Shown here piece after piece: positions 1 to 13,100 of a DNA stretch of 64,000 nt. The stretch is taken from positions 186,001-250,000 of the forward strand of contig SIJG01000056.1 of NCBI GenBank assembly GCA_023374025.1, written 5' to 3'. The notes beneath the pieces were generated by a model, which worked only from the letters and a program-made list of their open reading frames with translations, was not told the DNA's origin and did not search any database. The stretch is from Heterodera schachtii. Its lineage: Eukaryota; Nematoda; Chromadorea; Rhabditida; Heteroderidae. The stretch's first letter is position 1. Every line of letters starts with the position of its first letter. The position numbers and the translations under genes are program-made.

Positions 1-506
1 TTCACATTCACATTTTCAGGCCAAGGATTGGCCGGGTACCAACTTTTTTCACCGGTACGGTACCGGTAAAAACCGGTAATTTTCCAACTTTAAAATTTTT
101 GGGCAAAATTTTTATTCAGTTTTCACGCGAGTGCTTGTTTTTAGCATTAGAATTTTTCAGAAGTATATGTATATTCAGGTTGACCAGCCTTTTTTTCAAA
201 TTCAGGATAAAGAACACTAAATTTCAATTTTCCTCCAAACCTCATCCCTTTTTATAAATTTGCTTCTTTGACATCCTGCGATGTGGAACGTTCATTTTCC
301 GTTTACAAATCAACTTTGGCCGATAATCGTATGTCTTTTACCCCCGAAAATTTCGAAATGTACCTCATTTGTAACTGCAATCAGTGAATAAAATTGTTTG
401 CTTTATTTTAAATTATTTTCTTACAAAAATTGCATTATTTGGCATTTTTTGGTCACTATTTAGTTAATTATTTTCAGATTTTTTGCCACTAAAAATCCGG
501 GCCCTA
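1..506 (+). mobile_element. hAT DNA transposon, right-hand part (left end outside window)
   Basis: The segment holds a hAT transposase C-terminus (separate entry) and ends in AAAAATCCGGGCCCTA, which reads inward from the right end as TAGGGCCCGGATTTTTA, the TAGGG-type start common to hAT inverted repeats. The left end is not in the window, so the 8-bp target duplication cannot be checked; the candidate right copy is GTTATCAG at 507-514. A similar right end, AAAAATCCGGTCCCTA, occurs near 12845-12860, suggesting a second, more degraded copy of the family. The first 90 bases repeat CCGGTA/CGGTACC motifs, comparable to the subterminal repeats of the other hAT elements here. Confidence 0.6.
211..387 (+). 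pseudogene. hAT transposase, C-terminal dimerisation domain fragment
   Basis: Frame starting at 241 reads LIPFYKFASLTSCDVERSFS and continues through VYKSTLADNRMSFTPENFEM to a TGA at 385-387. The VERSFS...L..NR..FTPE.F.MYL pattern is the hallmark of the hAT C-terminal dimerisation domain (hATC), which pairs transposase monomers. Only about 50 codons remain open: an in-frame TAA at 208-210 closes the frame upstream. A TTTTTTTCAAATTCAG acceptor at 190-205 lies just before that stop, so either the exon is broken or the acceptor is not used. The rest of the transposase is outside the window or lost. Family assignment is solid; functionality is unlikely. Confidence 0.8.
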
Positions 507-682
507 GTTATCAGCAGAAGAATTATCTCCGTAAATTGCTCACGAAAAATAAGAAATGAATGTTTTTTAAATCTTTATTCTGAATATTATTTAGTGAATT
601 CTTTTATAACAAGAAATAATTAAGCAAAAAAATAATAAACAAAAAATCATAGAAGATTTAATTAATCTTTTTTTATATCTTT
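507..682. repeat. Direct repeat copy 1 (about 170 bp; partner 1588-1756)
   Basis: Starts TTATCAGCAGAAGAATTA and ends TTTTTATATCTTT. Apart from small indels it matches 1588-1756, about 1.08 kb away. It lies directly against the right end of the hAT element. Copy 2 has the same left edge without the transposon end, so one possible history is hAT insertion into one member of a pre-existing repeat family. No coding content is visible. Confidence 0.85.
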
Positions 683-3314
683 TTAAATTTTTAGTATTTT
701 AATCAAATAAAGTATTCAATAGTCATGTATAAAATTTAATTTTTATGTTTGACTCACATGTGATTTTTTTTGTTTAAAGATAAAAATTTAGATAACACTT
801 AAATAAAACAAAAAAAATCATTTTTGATGATTACATATCAAAAAATAATTTGTTTAAAACGCTGTATTTTAAACATAAATAAATTTTATTTAAAAAATAT
901 TCTAGAGAGAATTATTTACGACATCTGATTTAAATAACTTAAATTAAAATTTTTTTTAACGAACTTAATATAATTAACATCAAGGCTAAAGATAATTTAG
1001 GTTATTAATTTTTACATTAATAGAAGAAATATTATTATTGTTAAAATTAATAACATATTAAAAAATTTATTCAACAAATTTTTTATGTGTTTTTTGTTTT
1101 TATTTATTTTATGTTGTTAACATTTTACTTCTCTTTGATTGAAATTTATTAAATATTATAATTATTCTTTTTATTTGTTGGTTTTACTGATAACGTAGGA
1201 TTAATTATTTATCCTTATTTTATTGTTTTTTCAATGATTGTTTTTTGCGTTAAAAGAAAAAATTTTTTCCATCATTCATTTTATTTCCTTTTTTTTTGTT
1301 GTATTCGTTTTTCTCTCGATTTTATTTTGCACTTTTTAATTATAGTAATAAAACTATAAAAATTGGTGCTTTTCTATTTGACTTTCATTCAAATGCAACC
1401 CACCCTCAAAGCCTAATTGGTATTGTTGCTTGAATTATAATTGCAATTCGTCATATTCTAACTACTTCTCGGTAAAGTGGTGTTGAATTTTTTTTAAATT
1501 AAATTATTGTGGCTTGTTTATTGCTTCGGTAAAACATCGCTTTTTTCTGTTTGGATAAAAAAATGTAATAATTGTAAAAATCCCGAGCTTATCAGCAGAA
1601 GAATTATGTCCATAAATTGATCAAAAATAAGTTTTTTAAATCTTTATTCTGAATATTATTTAGTGAATTCTTTTATAACAAGAAATAATTAAGCAAAAAA
1701 ATAATAAACAAAACAAAAAATCATAGAAGATTTAATTAATCTTTTTTTATATCTTTAGCTGAAAAATTATAATATTTTTTTATTTTATAAAAATTTGCAA
1801 AATAACATTGAGTAGCCATAATATTTTAACATTTACTAAAATTAAATTTTTCTGTTTTTTCTCAATTCGTAAATGAACTTTTTATTTTAATTCCATTGTA
1901 GTATATCCAAATTCTTTTAAACAATTTTCATAATTTTTTTCATCATTTTTAAAAATGGCCAGAAAAAATTTGATCAACAAATATCGGCAGAAATAATTTT
2001 GCGATTATCTAAAAATTTTTCTTTGTTTGTTCATTCTATGCTTATTTATACTTTATGTTTCAAATGCTATTTTTAAACTTTTTTCGCTAATTTTTAATTT
2101 TTTTAGTGATTTACCGTCTTGATGAATGGTGCCGTATAAATAGCAATCCTTACTTAACAATAGAATTTTTTACTTTAATACATGTTATTATGATAATAAA
2201 TATTTATTCTTTTCTATGTTAGATATTTTTATAAAGATACTTTTTTTTTAAAGCAGCGATTAGACAATAATTTCATAAGTTAATTAATTTCTAAATAATA
2301 TAGATATTTAATATATTAAATTTTTAAATTCTATTTAAATTATATAATCTATTTATTATTTGTTTGAAATTCATTCTTTTAATCTCTTATAATAAATCAT
2401 AACCCAAAAGGAAGAGTAAAAAGTTTGTATTTTTCGAGTAGATTTTTTGCTAACTTTTGTTTGATGTTCGTTTTTGTTTTTTTTGTTTAATAAATTTAAT
2501 TAAAAATGTGTTCCTAAATTTTATTAAGTTATTCGTTTGATATTATTTTTAAACGGATTCAAAGTATTTTTAAGTATTTTTATTTTAATATTTTTTTACT
2601 TTCAAAAGCATCCAGGACTATTATTTCTTTTTTTTTCAAAAAGAAGATCTTAAAAATTTGTATTTGTATATTTTGAAAATATTAAAAAATATATTCTTAA
2701 AATTTTTATGTTACTTTTTTAAACTCTATTTTTACAATCTTTCCATGTAAATTTTCTTTTCTTATAACAATAAGCAAATTCCTCACTTTTTGAATCATTA
2801 TTTTCTTTAAGTTCCGATTTATTGGAAAATTAATTTATATATTTTTTTAATAAAAATTAGTAAATAAAAATAATAAATTTTTATTAATTTTTAAGTTATA
2901 ACTCAAATTTTGTGTTAAGGTTCCTACTTAAATAAAAAGGGGCAAATTTTTATAATATAAAATTTTAAGATTATTTTTATTGTAAAATGTATATGTTTAT
3001 ATAATGAAAACAAATTCCTTTTATTAGTTCGGAATAGTAGTGATATAAATTATTTTTTTAAATTAGTAAATTAATTTAAATATTTTTTATAAACTGGGAC
3101 AGACTATAAATACTTTAAAAAATAGGAAATGAAATGCACAAATTTATTAAAAAGGAATTATTTTAATAAAATAATATGAATGAAATAAACTATGGGAAAA
3201 TTTAAAATCATTTTTCAGTGGAAATAAATATTTAATTAAAAAATAAAAACAATATCCATAAAATGATCTCTTTTCTGGATTTTTTGTTTAATTTTAAAAA
3301 TTTAGGTAATTTTG
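683..3314. other. AT-rich intergenic DNA
   Basis: Outside the repeat copy at 1588-1756, no ORF above background and no recognisable RNA gene is seen. A less AT-rich patch at about 1370-1470 gives a short protein-like reading (FDFHSNATHPQSLIGIVA, then a TGA); it is too short to assign. Confidence 0.6.
1588..1756. repeat. Direct repeat copy 2 (partner 507-682)
   Basis: Begins CTTATCAGCAGAAGAATTA. Differs from copy 1 by about 10 bp missing after the first 35 bases and a few inserted bases (AACAAAACAAAA against AACAAAA). The flanking AAAAATCCCGAGC resembles the AAAAATCCGGGCCC before copy 1, so the homology may begin slightly earlier. Confidence 0.85.
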
Positions 3315-3344
3315 GGTCCGGCGGTGCTGATAATCGCCGCCGCG
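3315..3344 (+). repeat. GC-rich hairpin repeat, copy 1
   Basis: GGTCCGGCGGTGCTGATA followed by ATCGCCGCCGCG: an imperfect inverted repeat in otherwise AT-rich sequence. Member of a dispersed family with rough consensus GGYCCGGCGGYGCCGATA then GGCGCMGCCGG, usually followed by GGAAAATTTT. Confidence 0.7.
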
Positions 3345-6300
3345 AAATTTCGGAAGATTGTCACAATTTATTAAACGATTTTGCATCTAAAAAATAGGAT
3401 TTTAGGAGAACTTATTTATAAAAATGTTTTCTTACAATATTACATCATAAAAAATACTAATAAAGTATATCTCAAATTCCTTTTATTAGTTCAGGATAGT
3501 AGTGATATAAATTATTTTTTAAAATTAGAAAAAAGTAATCAATTTAATAAAATAATACGAATGAATTAACATAATTGCTTTCAGAACTTAAAAATAATTT
3601 AATACTATTTAAAAAATAATAATAATTTTTATTAAATTTATTTAAATTTTAGAAGTTTAAAAAAACATTTTTATGTATTTGAAATTTATTTTCAATTTCA
3701 TAAAAACAGATTAAATGTTATTCAATCTAGTATTTAAAAAAAAGTTTTTCTAAAAACGTATTTTCAAATAAATAATTAAATTAATTAATTTAATGCAACT
3801 AAATAAGTAAAATTTTGATTAAAATTCTGTTTTTAAATTTGAAATTATAAATTAAAACAAATAATGCACTATTATTCTAATATATGTCAGATTATTCCCA
3901 TTAGATTATGCGTTCCGTCATCAAATTCACGATACATAAAATAAAAATTCAAATTCTTAATGTGGCTAATAAAGAATTAAATTGTAGCTTAAATAAAAGT
4001 TTTGATAAATTTCACCGAAAATAAAAATAAATAAATGAATAATTAAATTCATGAGCTATTCATAGGATTAAATTCCTAATGATATGAATAAACAGAATTT
4101 TGGGTTTTACATCTAGCATATTAAATAATGGAAAATAAATATTTTTAGACGCTCTTTTTTAACAAATTTTGTTTTGTTTTTTTGAATTTTGATTCAATTA
4201 CATTTTTACTATCCAACTTTATAATTAATTGAAACTAGATAATAATATAAATTTTATTTAAACGAAAATAAAATTATAAACAAATTTATATATGTAATAT
4301 TGTCAAATTTACAATTTCTCCTTAAATAATATTGAACAATAATTGATAATCGTTTATTAGTTTTAAGTGTAACTCCCATCAATAGTAATGAATTTATTAA
4401 TTAAAATACACTAAATAGTTAATAATAATATTATAAGATAACACATAACATTGATTTTAAAAAATTGAATGATTTTTTTCAAATATATATAATGAATTAA
4501 TTATAAATGTTTGTGTAAATAAAACTACGTATTAGAGTAAAATTCTCTGTAATCTAATAAAAGTAATTTTTAAAACCCAATAAATGAATAAAAAAAATGA
4601 CATTTACAGCCAAGGAATGAGTAATAAGACAAGAACGACAACATGATTAATAAAACTAATGTGATAAAATCAATTATGAAAATGATAAGGTTAACAAAAA
4701 ATTATAATTCATAAATAGAAAAACAGAAAATAACTTTTAAAAAATCATCTATTACAACAAAAAGAAAATTATTGACATTATTCAATTATTTTAGTAATTT
4801 ATTAAAAATAAAAATAAATTTTCGTAAGTAAAATAAATCTTATAACATATATAAATAAATCTATTTATCAATATTTTTATTAAAAGCCTAAAATAAATTT
4901 GTAATTCATAAAAATTGCTGAACACCCTCAATATTAACACTTTTTATGTTTTTCAACACTTTTCAAAATGTCTTTGTTTTATCCGTCACACACTCCCTGA
5001 AAAAATTGAATAATTTTAAGAGAACTATGAAAATTTATATATACAATATCTGACAATAGCGATAAAACGAAATTAAAAATTTAACTAAAAATATAAATTT
5101 CTTAATTTTTTATTTTGCTATCGATTTTATAAAATCCAAAAGTTAAAGCTAAATTAAATTAATAAAATTTTCAAATCGAATTTACTTCAATTATTTCAAT
5201 TCCATACCAAAATACAAAAAGAAATATTAACACAAATTTTTGCTCCTATATTGAAAAATTTTTATTTTAACTCAGAGATATATAAAATGAAAATTTCTTA
5301 ATAATTGGCGCCATTAAATAAAAACAAAATCATATTATCATATAAATAAAATAAATCATAGTAATCAAAGTAAATCATCAGTTAAGTAAAAAATTAATTT
5401 ATAAAAAATTATTCAATTACTAAATTATAATTAATTAAATAATTTGTATTATTAATATTTTTAAAAATAAAATGAAATATGACTAAAAACTTAATTTAAG
5501 AGTGTCAATGGATACTTAATATAAACTCACAAATTTTTTAAAACTATTTTTTAATTATAAAATAAAAGATTAAAATTATTTAAAATTAACTATTTAAAAT
5601 TTTTTAGAACTAAAAGTCTGCATGTAAAAAAAATGATTTATGTAAAATGAGCATAAATTCCCAAAACATATGAATTTACTCGAGGGAAAATTAGCATGAA
5701 ATTAAAAAGAAATGAATAAATAATTAAATGAAATAAAATTAAGTATTATTAATTTGAAATATGAGGCCAAAAACAAAATTAGAAGAATTAAAGTTAATAA
5801 CCTAAAAAAAAGTTTTAATAACTTTATTTATAAATTAATTTGATAAAAGGAAAAAATATTGTTAGAATAAGATAAAAAGAAAAACTTAATTTTTAAAAAA
5901 CAAACAGTTAAATCTTTGGTTAATCTTTTTGGTTTTAATATGTAATTTTCCTAAACTAATTTAAATAATTAATAAAAGATGCTATACTAATATATAAAAA
6001 AAAGATAATTTACTTAGCCAGAAGCAATCGCGCGGATTCAAAATGAACGCAAAAGTAAGTAACCAAATTAAATTATCATTCATTTCTACTCAAAAGTGCT
6101 CCAAACCAATGAATTTATTCAAAAATTAAATTATAATTGAATTGATAAAACATTTAAAAAAGAAAATTGAACCAATGACTAATTTTTTATTCATTTATAC
6201 AAGTAAAACTCATTGGATAATATAAAGAAAAACTTCTCAGACAATTTTTAATTGTTGTAACCTTTTTGTAAGAATTTTAAAAACCTAATTATTATATAAA

Positions 6301-7073
6301 TTGAATAGTAAAATAATTTACTTATTGCAAAGATTTAAAAAAAGGCAATTTTTATTTTATTTTTCAAGTTTAAATTTTTATTTCGAATTTTTTATTAAAT
6401 TTAATTTCAAATTGAACTAAGAAAAGTTATAACAAGAAGTTAATCAAACCAAATATAACACTTTTAAACTGCTTATTGTTAGATCGATAAGAAAAAATGA
6501 TAAACTGAAAGAGCACGCACTTTCATGAAACAATTGGATCTTGTCTTGTCGAGATTAAAAATGAAAACATTTGGGTTTAAGTATAAAATACAAAAGCCTA
6601 ATTAAACAAATTAATAAATAATCCAATATGCATTTTTTTTTATCTAAACAAGAATTTTTTAGTATCTTTTTCTAATTCATATAAAAAATAAATAAAAAAT
6701 AGCAAAATATTTGTTTTATTTAAAAAAAACCAAAATAATAATTTGTTTAAATCAAAAAACATAAAATACAAAAAAAATTAACCAAAAATTTTAAAAAAAT
6801 TGCAGAAAAAAGATATAAATTAATGACCTTCCTACCTCAGGTAATAACCTTCTTGGGTCAGTAGCTTTTTGCATATGATGTTAAAATTTATATCTCTTAT
6901 AAAACACGAGATGAAAGAAGCAAAAAACAACTAATAAACAATGTTTTATTTTAAATATTTATATTAAATATTATATTTTTATTAGCAAACCTCTTATTAC
7001 TACATCCATTTAAAATAAATAAATCATTGAAATTAATTTTGAGAATTTTTAAGTTTTATGCAAAATAATAAAA
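3345..7073. other. AT-rich intergenic DNA
   Basis: No supportable gene. At 6012-6060 there is TTTACTTAG, then a short GC-richer leader, ATGAACGCAAAA (ATG at 6042) and GTAAGT at 6055-6060. This could be an acceptor, start codon and donor of a tiny first exon, but no continuing exon was found. An ORF of 62 codons at 3381-3569 has the lysine/isoleucine/asparagine-rich composition expected of random AT-rich DNA. Confidence 0.55.
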
Positions 7074-7229
7074 TTAGACAGTAATTACATTATTATTTCT
7101 AAAATTTAAGCAATATATTGTAAACTCCATCCCTGATAATGAACAAAATTGTCGTGAAAATAAATAATTATTCTGGCGAAATGTATAATGTCTCTTTTTT
7201 GGTCGTTGATAATTTCCGCGAAATTTCAT
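7074..7229 (-). CDS. Possible small ORF, 51 aa, basic, unknown
   Basis: Minus-strand ATG (7227-7229) opens a 52-codon frame beginning MKFRGNYQRPKKRHYTFRQN and ending NNNVITV before TAA (7074-7076). The first 30 residues are rich in Arg, Gln, Pro and Tyr, unlike the Lys/Ile/Asn/Phe composition of chance ORFs here, and the upstream 60 bp are less AT-rich than average. A possible splice acceptor (TTATCAG) lies mid-frame, so the true exon could be shorter. No family recognised and no signal peptide or motif. It may be a first exon of a larger gene or a chance frame. Confidence 0.25.
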   Translation of the reverse strand: MKFRGNYQRPKKRHYTFRQNNYLFSRQFCSLSGMEFTIYCLNFRNNNVITV

Positions 7230-8605
7230 CTTCTCTGTTTCCGTTCGGTTAAATGACGTGACCTAACCTAATATAGAATAAATTTTGCCTATTTATTTTA
7301 TAAAATTGTATTGATAAAAGTAATCATTGAACGATAATCTTCTACAAACAATTAATTAATAAGTGTGAACATTTTTTAATGATTTTATTTTTTAAACCCA
7401 ATATAATATTAATAATAGAATATGCATTAAGAAATGTACACCTATGTCCAAATATGCCATATTTAAAAAAAATCAAATAGAAAACTAATAAAGCATATTT
7501 TGATATCAAAAATAAATCCAATGAGATTCTTTTATTAGTTTCAATAGTCATTAAAATTTCCAATGCGAAACACAAAAATTATATCTAAAATATTTGCTAT
7601 AATTTATTATTTTTTTACATTGCATTATAAAATTCTTAGTCATAAATAATAATTTTTATTCTATTTGAGATTTTTTATTCCAATCCAAATTTTAATTTTA
7701 TTCTTTTTTTTCTAATCAATTTAAAAATAAAAATTTTAAATAAACATAATTAATTAATTTAAAGACAAAAGATAATTGATTTATATTTTATTCAAAAATA
7801 TAAAAGAAAAAGATGACAAATAAAGCATTTATTAAAATAATCTTTTAGTTATATCAAAAATTAAAAAATAAATAAATATTTGAGTGAAATTTTGCCAAAT
7901 TCTGTTGTCCATGAATTTATGAAAAAAGATTGCTTTATAATTTGCAATTCTTTTTTGTTTTATTTTTCATTAAATAAATATTTAAAACCCATAATTTTTA
8001 ATGCTTTATTGGTATACTATTAAAATATTATTTTAAAATATTTTAAAACAACAATAATAGAATCATTTAAATAATTAGAAGAAATAATTAATTTTTAAAT
8101 TCTGTGAAAAATTCTAAAATTAAAGAAAATGTAAAAAATAAATAAAAAATAAAAATAATTACTTAATTAAAGTAAAATTTCTTTATAAATTAAAATATTT
8201 TGGACCAACTTACATATTTATTAATAAATATAATTGTTAATTAATTACATATTTTACAATACTCGGGAAGAGTACGACTCGGAGTCAATTACTTCATTTT
8301 TACGAGAAAAATTTATTAGATCTCAAATTTTTTGCCACAAATTAAAAATAAATAAATAAATATCCATAAATAAGGTTAATAATCTCATTAAATAGGAAAG
8401 ATAAAACAATCAAAAAACCTTAAATATAATAAAAATATATGATTTAAATTGCACAAAATTATCTTAATTGTATGCATAATATTTTTAAACAATTATAAAA
8501 AATTTTATTAATTTTTTTATGAAAAAGTATAAAAAATTAAATAAATTTGCAAAATAAGCACTTAGGTTTGTTTGCATTCAAACAATATTCTTTGATAATA
8601 TTTAA
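7230..8605. other. AT-rich intergenic DNA
   Basis: No supportable gene or structured repeat. The 77-codon minus ORF at 7342-7575 has background composition. Confidence 0.5.
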
Positions 8606-8888
8606 TGTGCTGGCGAACCGAAAATAGTCGCAGTGTCAATAAAAAATTAGCGTAAATTTAACTTCTTCATTCGTTTCTCCAGAAATTTCATGCATTTTTT
8701 CCCATAAATTTTTATTCATCACTAATCCTTTTTCCACTATTTTTGCATTTAATTTGAAAATTTTTTAAAATTATTATTGATATTCAAAAAAATAGTGTTT
8801 TAAAATAACTAAATTTTAAATTTTATTTATTTACATAGTTATTTTTAGGTTCGCCCACACTGAGACTATTTTCGTTTGATCTAGCACC
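8606..8888. mobile_element. MITE, GGTGCTAG family, 283 bp
   Basis: Left end TGTGCTGGCGAACCGAAAA and right end (read inward) GGTGCTAGATCAAACGAAAA are imperfect inverted repeats. Both continue ATAGTC(G/T)CAGTGT. A perfect 7-bp direct repeat TATTTAA lies outside each end (8599-8605 and 8889-8895), so a target duplication of 7 or 8 bp is likely. The interior is AT-rich and non-coding. The termini match the larger element at 53796-54353. The superfamily is not certain; 8-bp duplications would suit hAT or P-like elements. Confidence 0.65.
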
Positions 8889-9274
8889 TATTTAATAATT
8901 GAAAAGTTTTATAATTAAAAAATAATAATTTAATTATCGAAAAAAGAAAAGATGCGAACTTTCAAATAAAACACTTCATAATTTTAATAAAAAGAAAATT
9001 TTTTTTAGATAATAGAGTTTAAAAAGTAATCCCAAAGGAAAAAGGATTAAGTAATTTTTTATCATAAAAATAATTTCAAAATTTGAGAAAGATGGGCCAA
9101 AGAATGCAATGAGAACAAGAAATTAAATTTTAAAGAAAATATAAATTAAGCGAAAATTTATTTTCAAAAATGATTATATATAAAAATAAAAAAATGAATA
9201 CGAAAGATTTTACAAATGATCAATAAAATAATACACTAAAATGAAGTTAATTAATTTTATTTAATTCAACAAAA

Positions 9275-9400
9275 TAACGGAAAAAAGGAGTGGAGTACGT
9301 TCAACAAAAGTCCAAAGCAGCTGCACAAGATTGAACAAATTCTAGGGCAAGTTAATTTTCTATCAATTAAGTTAAATATCTCAAAATAAAAAAAATAAAA
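9275..9400 (+). repeat. Dispersed repeat (relatives at 19372-19500 and 48800-48900)
   Basis: Shares AAAATAACGGAAAAAAG, then CACAAGATTGAACAAATTCT and TTAAATATCTCAAAATAAA, with the copy near 19372. The copy near 48800 retains ACAAGATTGAAACTATTCTA. The copies are diverged and non-coding. Confidence 0.5.
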
Positions 9401-9895
9401 AAGATTTTGACGAGTTAATATAATAATCAAGAACATAATCATACATTAAGGCTCACCTTTAATTAAAAAATTGTTAATTTAACGACAACAATTTATATTT
9501 AAAAAAAAAAAAGAAAAACAAAAAAAATTGATTTTTTTTTACTCGTCAGTTGAATTTTTCATAATGAATTAACTGTTTTTTACATATAAATTAATTAGCA
9601 AATTGAAACTTTTATGTAATGGGAAAACTAAAATTAAAAATGGAATATTTATTATATGATAATTAAATTTAATTAAAATCTTTGTTTTTATTGAAAAAAT
9701 CGAAATATAAGTTAAAAAAGTTGTGCGGGAGGCATAAACTTCAAAAAATGATGTTTTGATTATTTGACATTAATTAATCCTAATAAATGTTATTTATGAA
9801 AAAATTCCCTTAAAGGAATATAAAAACAATCTTATATGAATACGAAGCAGATAAAATTATTTTAATTCGACTAATCTTGAATAAACATATTGTAA

Positions 9896-10140
9896 AATAA
9901 ATATATGAAGGAAATTATTTTCAATATTAACTTAAAGTTAATATTTTTTGGTAAAAAAATATGTTAAATATTTGATTTTTGAGTTTTTCAAATTCTTCAC
10001 ACAACCCTTTTTCTTTCAAATATGGACCTTAATAAATGTTAAGAAAGAAAAGAAAAAGAAAAATGGTTTGTGTGAAAAATTTGAGAAAGTAAAAAATCAA
10101 ATATTTCCATAATATTTATTACCAATTAAATATTCACTGA
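9896..10140. repeat. Palindromic interspersed element, copy A
   Basis: Two inverted arms of about 45 bp (AAATATTTGATTTTT...CACACAACC and its complement ending ATCAAATATTT) surround a core with CTTTCAAATATGGA and a purine-rich AAGAAAGAAAAGAAAAAG stretch. The whole 245-bp unit, including the flank GAAGGAAATTATTTT, recurs in reverse orientation at 20069-20304. It would fold into a long hairpin, as many MITEs do. No clear target duplication was found. Confidence 0.75.
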
Positions 10141-13100
10141 AAGTTAATACAGAAATTAAATTTTCACTAAAATTTTAAAATAAAGTATTAGTATTATCAT
10201 CTAAATGTTTAGGATTTTAATTTATGAATATTTGAAAAAAGATCAATAACAATTTATAAACAAGAATAACAAATTTTATTAAATTAAAAAAAAAACTAAC
10301 AGAATTGATAAATTATTCACATTGATTGTGTATGGAAAACTGTGAATGTGACAAATGTTGAAGTCGAGAAAATGGAAGAAAAATTTTAAAATAAAGTAAT
10401 AACAATGTTTTAGCATTAATTTAGGTACAATTTTTATGCATATTTCTGCATTTTTTTTACCAATTTATGATTTCCAGAGAATTCCTTAATAAAAATTTAA
10501 TGTTTTTTAACACAATAAAATATTAAAAATAAAAATTTATTTTAAAATGAACACATATTTCCAAATATGTTTTATTTAAAAAAAAGGAAAAATTAATAAT
10601 TATGAGACAAAATATTGGGGAAAAATCAAAAGAGTTGACCAACAATAAGGATCTCGTTTGAACGAAGAAGTCAAGATTTATTGTCGAAAATAAAATTAAA
10701 GAAGTATTTAAAAATAAATATTATATAAGAAAGTTTAATTAACTAAAAAGATTCTTTATTCTTTTTCTTCAATTTAATAAAATAGAAAAACATTGCGACA
10801 AAAATTAAAAATAATAAAAAATGAAAATCAAATCATTTAAAATGAATACACTCTTTGATTTTCGCTTAATAAATTTTCTGTGAAATATTTAAAGTAAATC
10901 TAAATGTATTTTATGTGAAATCCAGAACCCGAAAAGTTACAAATAATGATTAAGTCTGCAAGCTATTTAAAAGTAAAAAGCATATAAAATTGAAATCCTT
11001 AAATGGATGAAAAATAATAGTTGTAAATAAATAAATTAAGTAATTTAGCATGATGAAAAACGTATATGAAAATAAAAATTTGACAAAACTGGAAAAATTT
11101 AATTATTGTTAAAGTGGATCGGATTCTTTATATAAATTCACAAATTATCAATTTAGATGTAAATAAATGATAATTAATGTTTTTCTTTGTTTTTAATACC
11201 ATTTATACAAAAAAACAAAAAAAATTTTAATTGGTCTAACCTTAAACAAAATTCTTAATTATAAATACATTTAATTATTAAACAAATCTGTGTTAAAAAA
11301 ATAGATTTATTTTTTGGCGTCAAAATGAATGTGAAAAAATGCTGGTCAGACAAGAGAAAATTCAAATTAATTTATAATCCTAAATAAATTGATCAGAAAT
11401 AATAAAATAAGATTTTTACGAGTGCCATTATTTTTATAGAAATAAATTATTTTAAAAAAGTATTAAGCAATTATACGAAAATTAAACCAATAAAAGATAA
11501 AATATAATTTTCCATGATAAAAAAGTTAAACATCGAGCGATAGAAAAAAGTTAATAAAAATAATAATGAAGCAAGATTAGTAACTTTTATTGTAAAAACA
11601 GAAAATATATGAATAATTTTAAGAATACAAATAAGGAAATGAATTAAATATTTGCATTTTTTCTATGCTAAATTTCCAATTCTGTTCAGTTCATTGGCAT
11701 TTATATTTAAACGGACTCGATTTAAATCTCAAAATTTTTAATAACAATTAAAATGTTTGTTGTTTAATAATTTATTGCATTAATTATTACTTTTAACAAT
11801 AGATTCTTTTGTTTATTACTTATAAATTCTAAATACTACAATTTAAGCATAATAAAGTTTAAATCAAAGTAGCAATTTTTTTTCTTTTATAAAATTGTTA
11901 TTACTTTAAATTTATTTATCACTCAAAAAATTTAGAGTATTAAATTAAATATTTAATTTATTTTTAAATTATGTATAAGTTTGGTTTTTTTCTTTTAAAT
12001 AATTTCATTAATAAATATTATCTTTTGTAAAATATTAAAAAATAAAACTTAATTTTTTTAAATTTTTTGTTTTTTTTTCTCGAATTCCTGCTATTTTTTT
12101 TCTTCTTCTTTTTGACCTTCTACTCATTGGCTTTTTCTACTGAAAATCGGTTTAATTTGAATTATTTAGAATTATAATTTATTAAAAACATTTATGTTAT
12201 TTTTTGTGTTTTTGTCTTTTTACTAATACAATTGGATTATTATATTTTGTTGTTAAAAATTAGATTTTCATTTGGTAAATTAATTATTCGACTTTTTCGA
12301 ATATAAGTTTTTTCCCTTCTCAAAAACTCAACAAGGCTTAGATTTTTTTTACGCCATTTTTTTTAGTTTATCTTAATTGAGAGGATAAATCATAAATAAT
12401 TAAATAAAATATTCAAAAATTCAATTTAATGTACATTTTAAAATTAATGTAAATTTAATTTACTTTTCTGCATTTTTTTCTTTTAATATTATAATGCATT
12501 ATTTATAGTCTTTTTGTTCAAAAAATTAATTCACAAAAAAATTAATTCGATAGCCCGAAGAATCTCTATTTACCTTTAAAATTCAATCAATTTTACTGTA
12601 GTGTGGCTTTTTATTTCATACTTTTTCGGAATTTTCGAGCCTTAAATGTCTTTTTTGGTATTTTGACATTTTATTTTTTGGCTTTTTTTCCCGAAAAAAA
12701 CCATTAAAATACAATTAAATTAGGAAAACACCCCTAAGAATTGAAAATTTTTACAAAAATTGATCGCCAAAATCAATTTTTTTATGACTTTTTTCGTTTT
12801 TTTCATGCCTATATTAGGTGCCTATTTGGAAAATTTTCGTGCATAAAAATCCGGTCCCTAGATAGAACACTAATATATAAGACTTTGATTTTTAATTCGC
12901 ATTTTTTGCTTTTTTTTCTCATGCTTTCATCGAATTTTTTTATATAAATTTTTTTTTTTGTAAATTATCGAAAGAATATGTCAATATAACAAATGTTAAG
13001 AAATAAAGAAATAGGTTGTTATAAAATAAAAGTTTATTCATATTTATTAGAATATTAATAGAGATAAATTTAATAAAAAAATATCACTGTTTAATTATAA

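Noticed and set aside
1370..1470. Possible mitochondrial insert (frame with TGA readable as Trp)
   Set aside because: The peptide FDFHSNATHPQSLIGIVA does not match a mitochondrial protein I can name, and the frame ends within about 35 codons.
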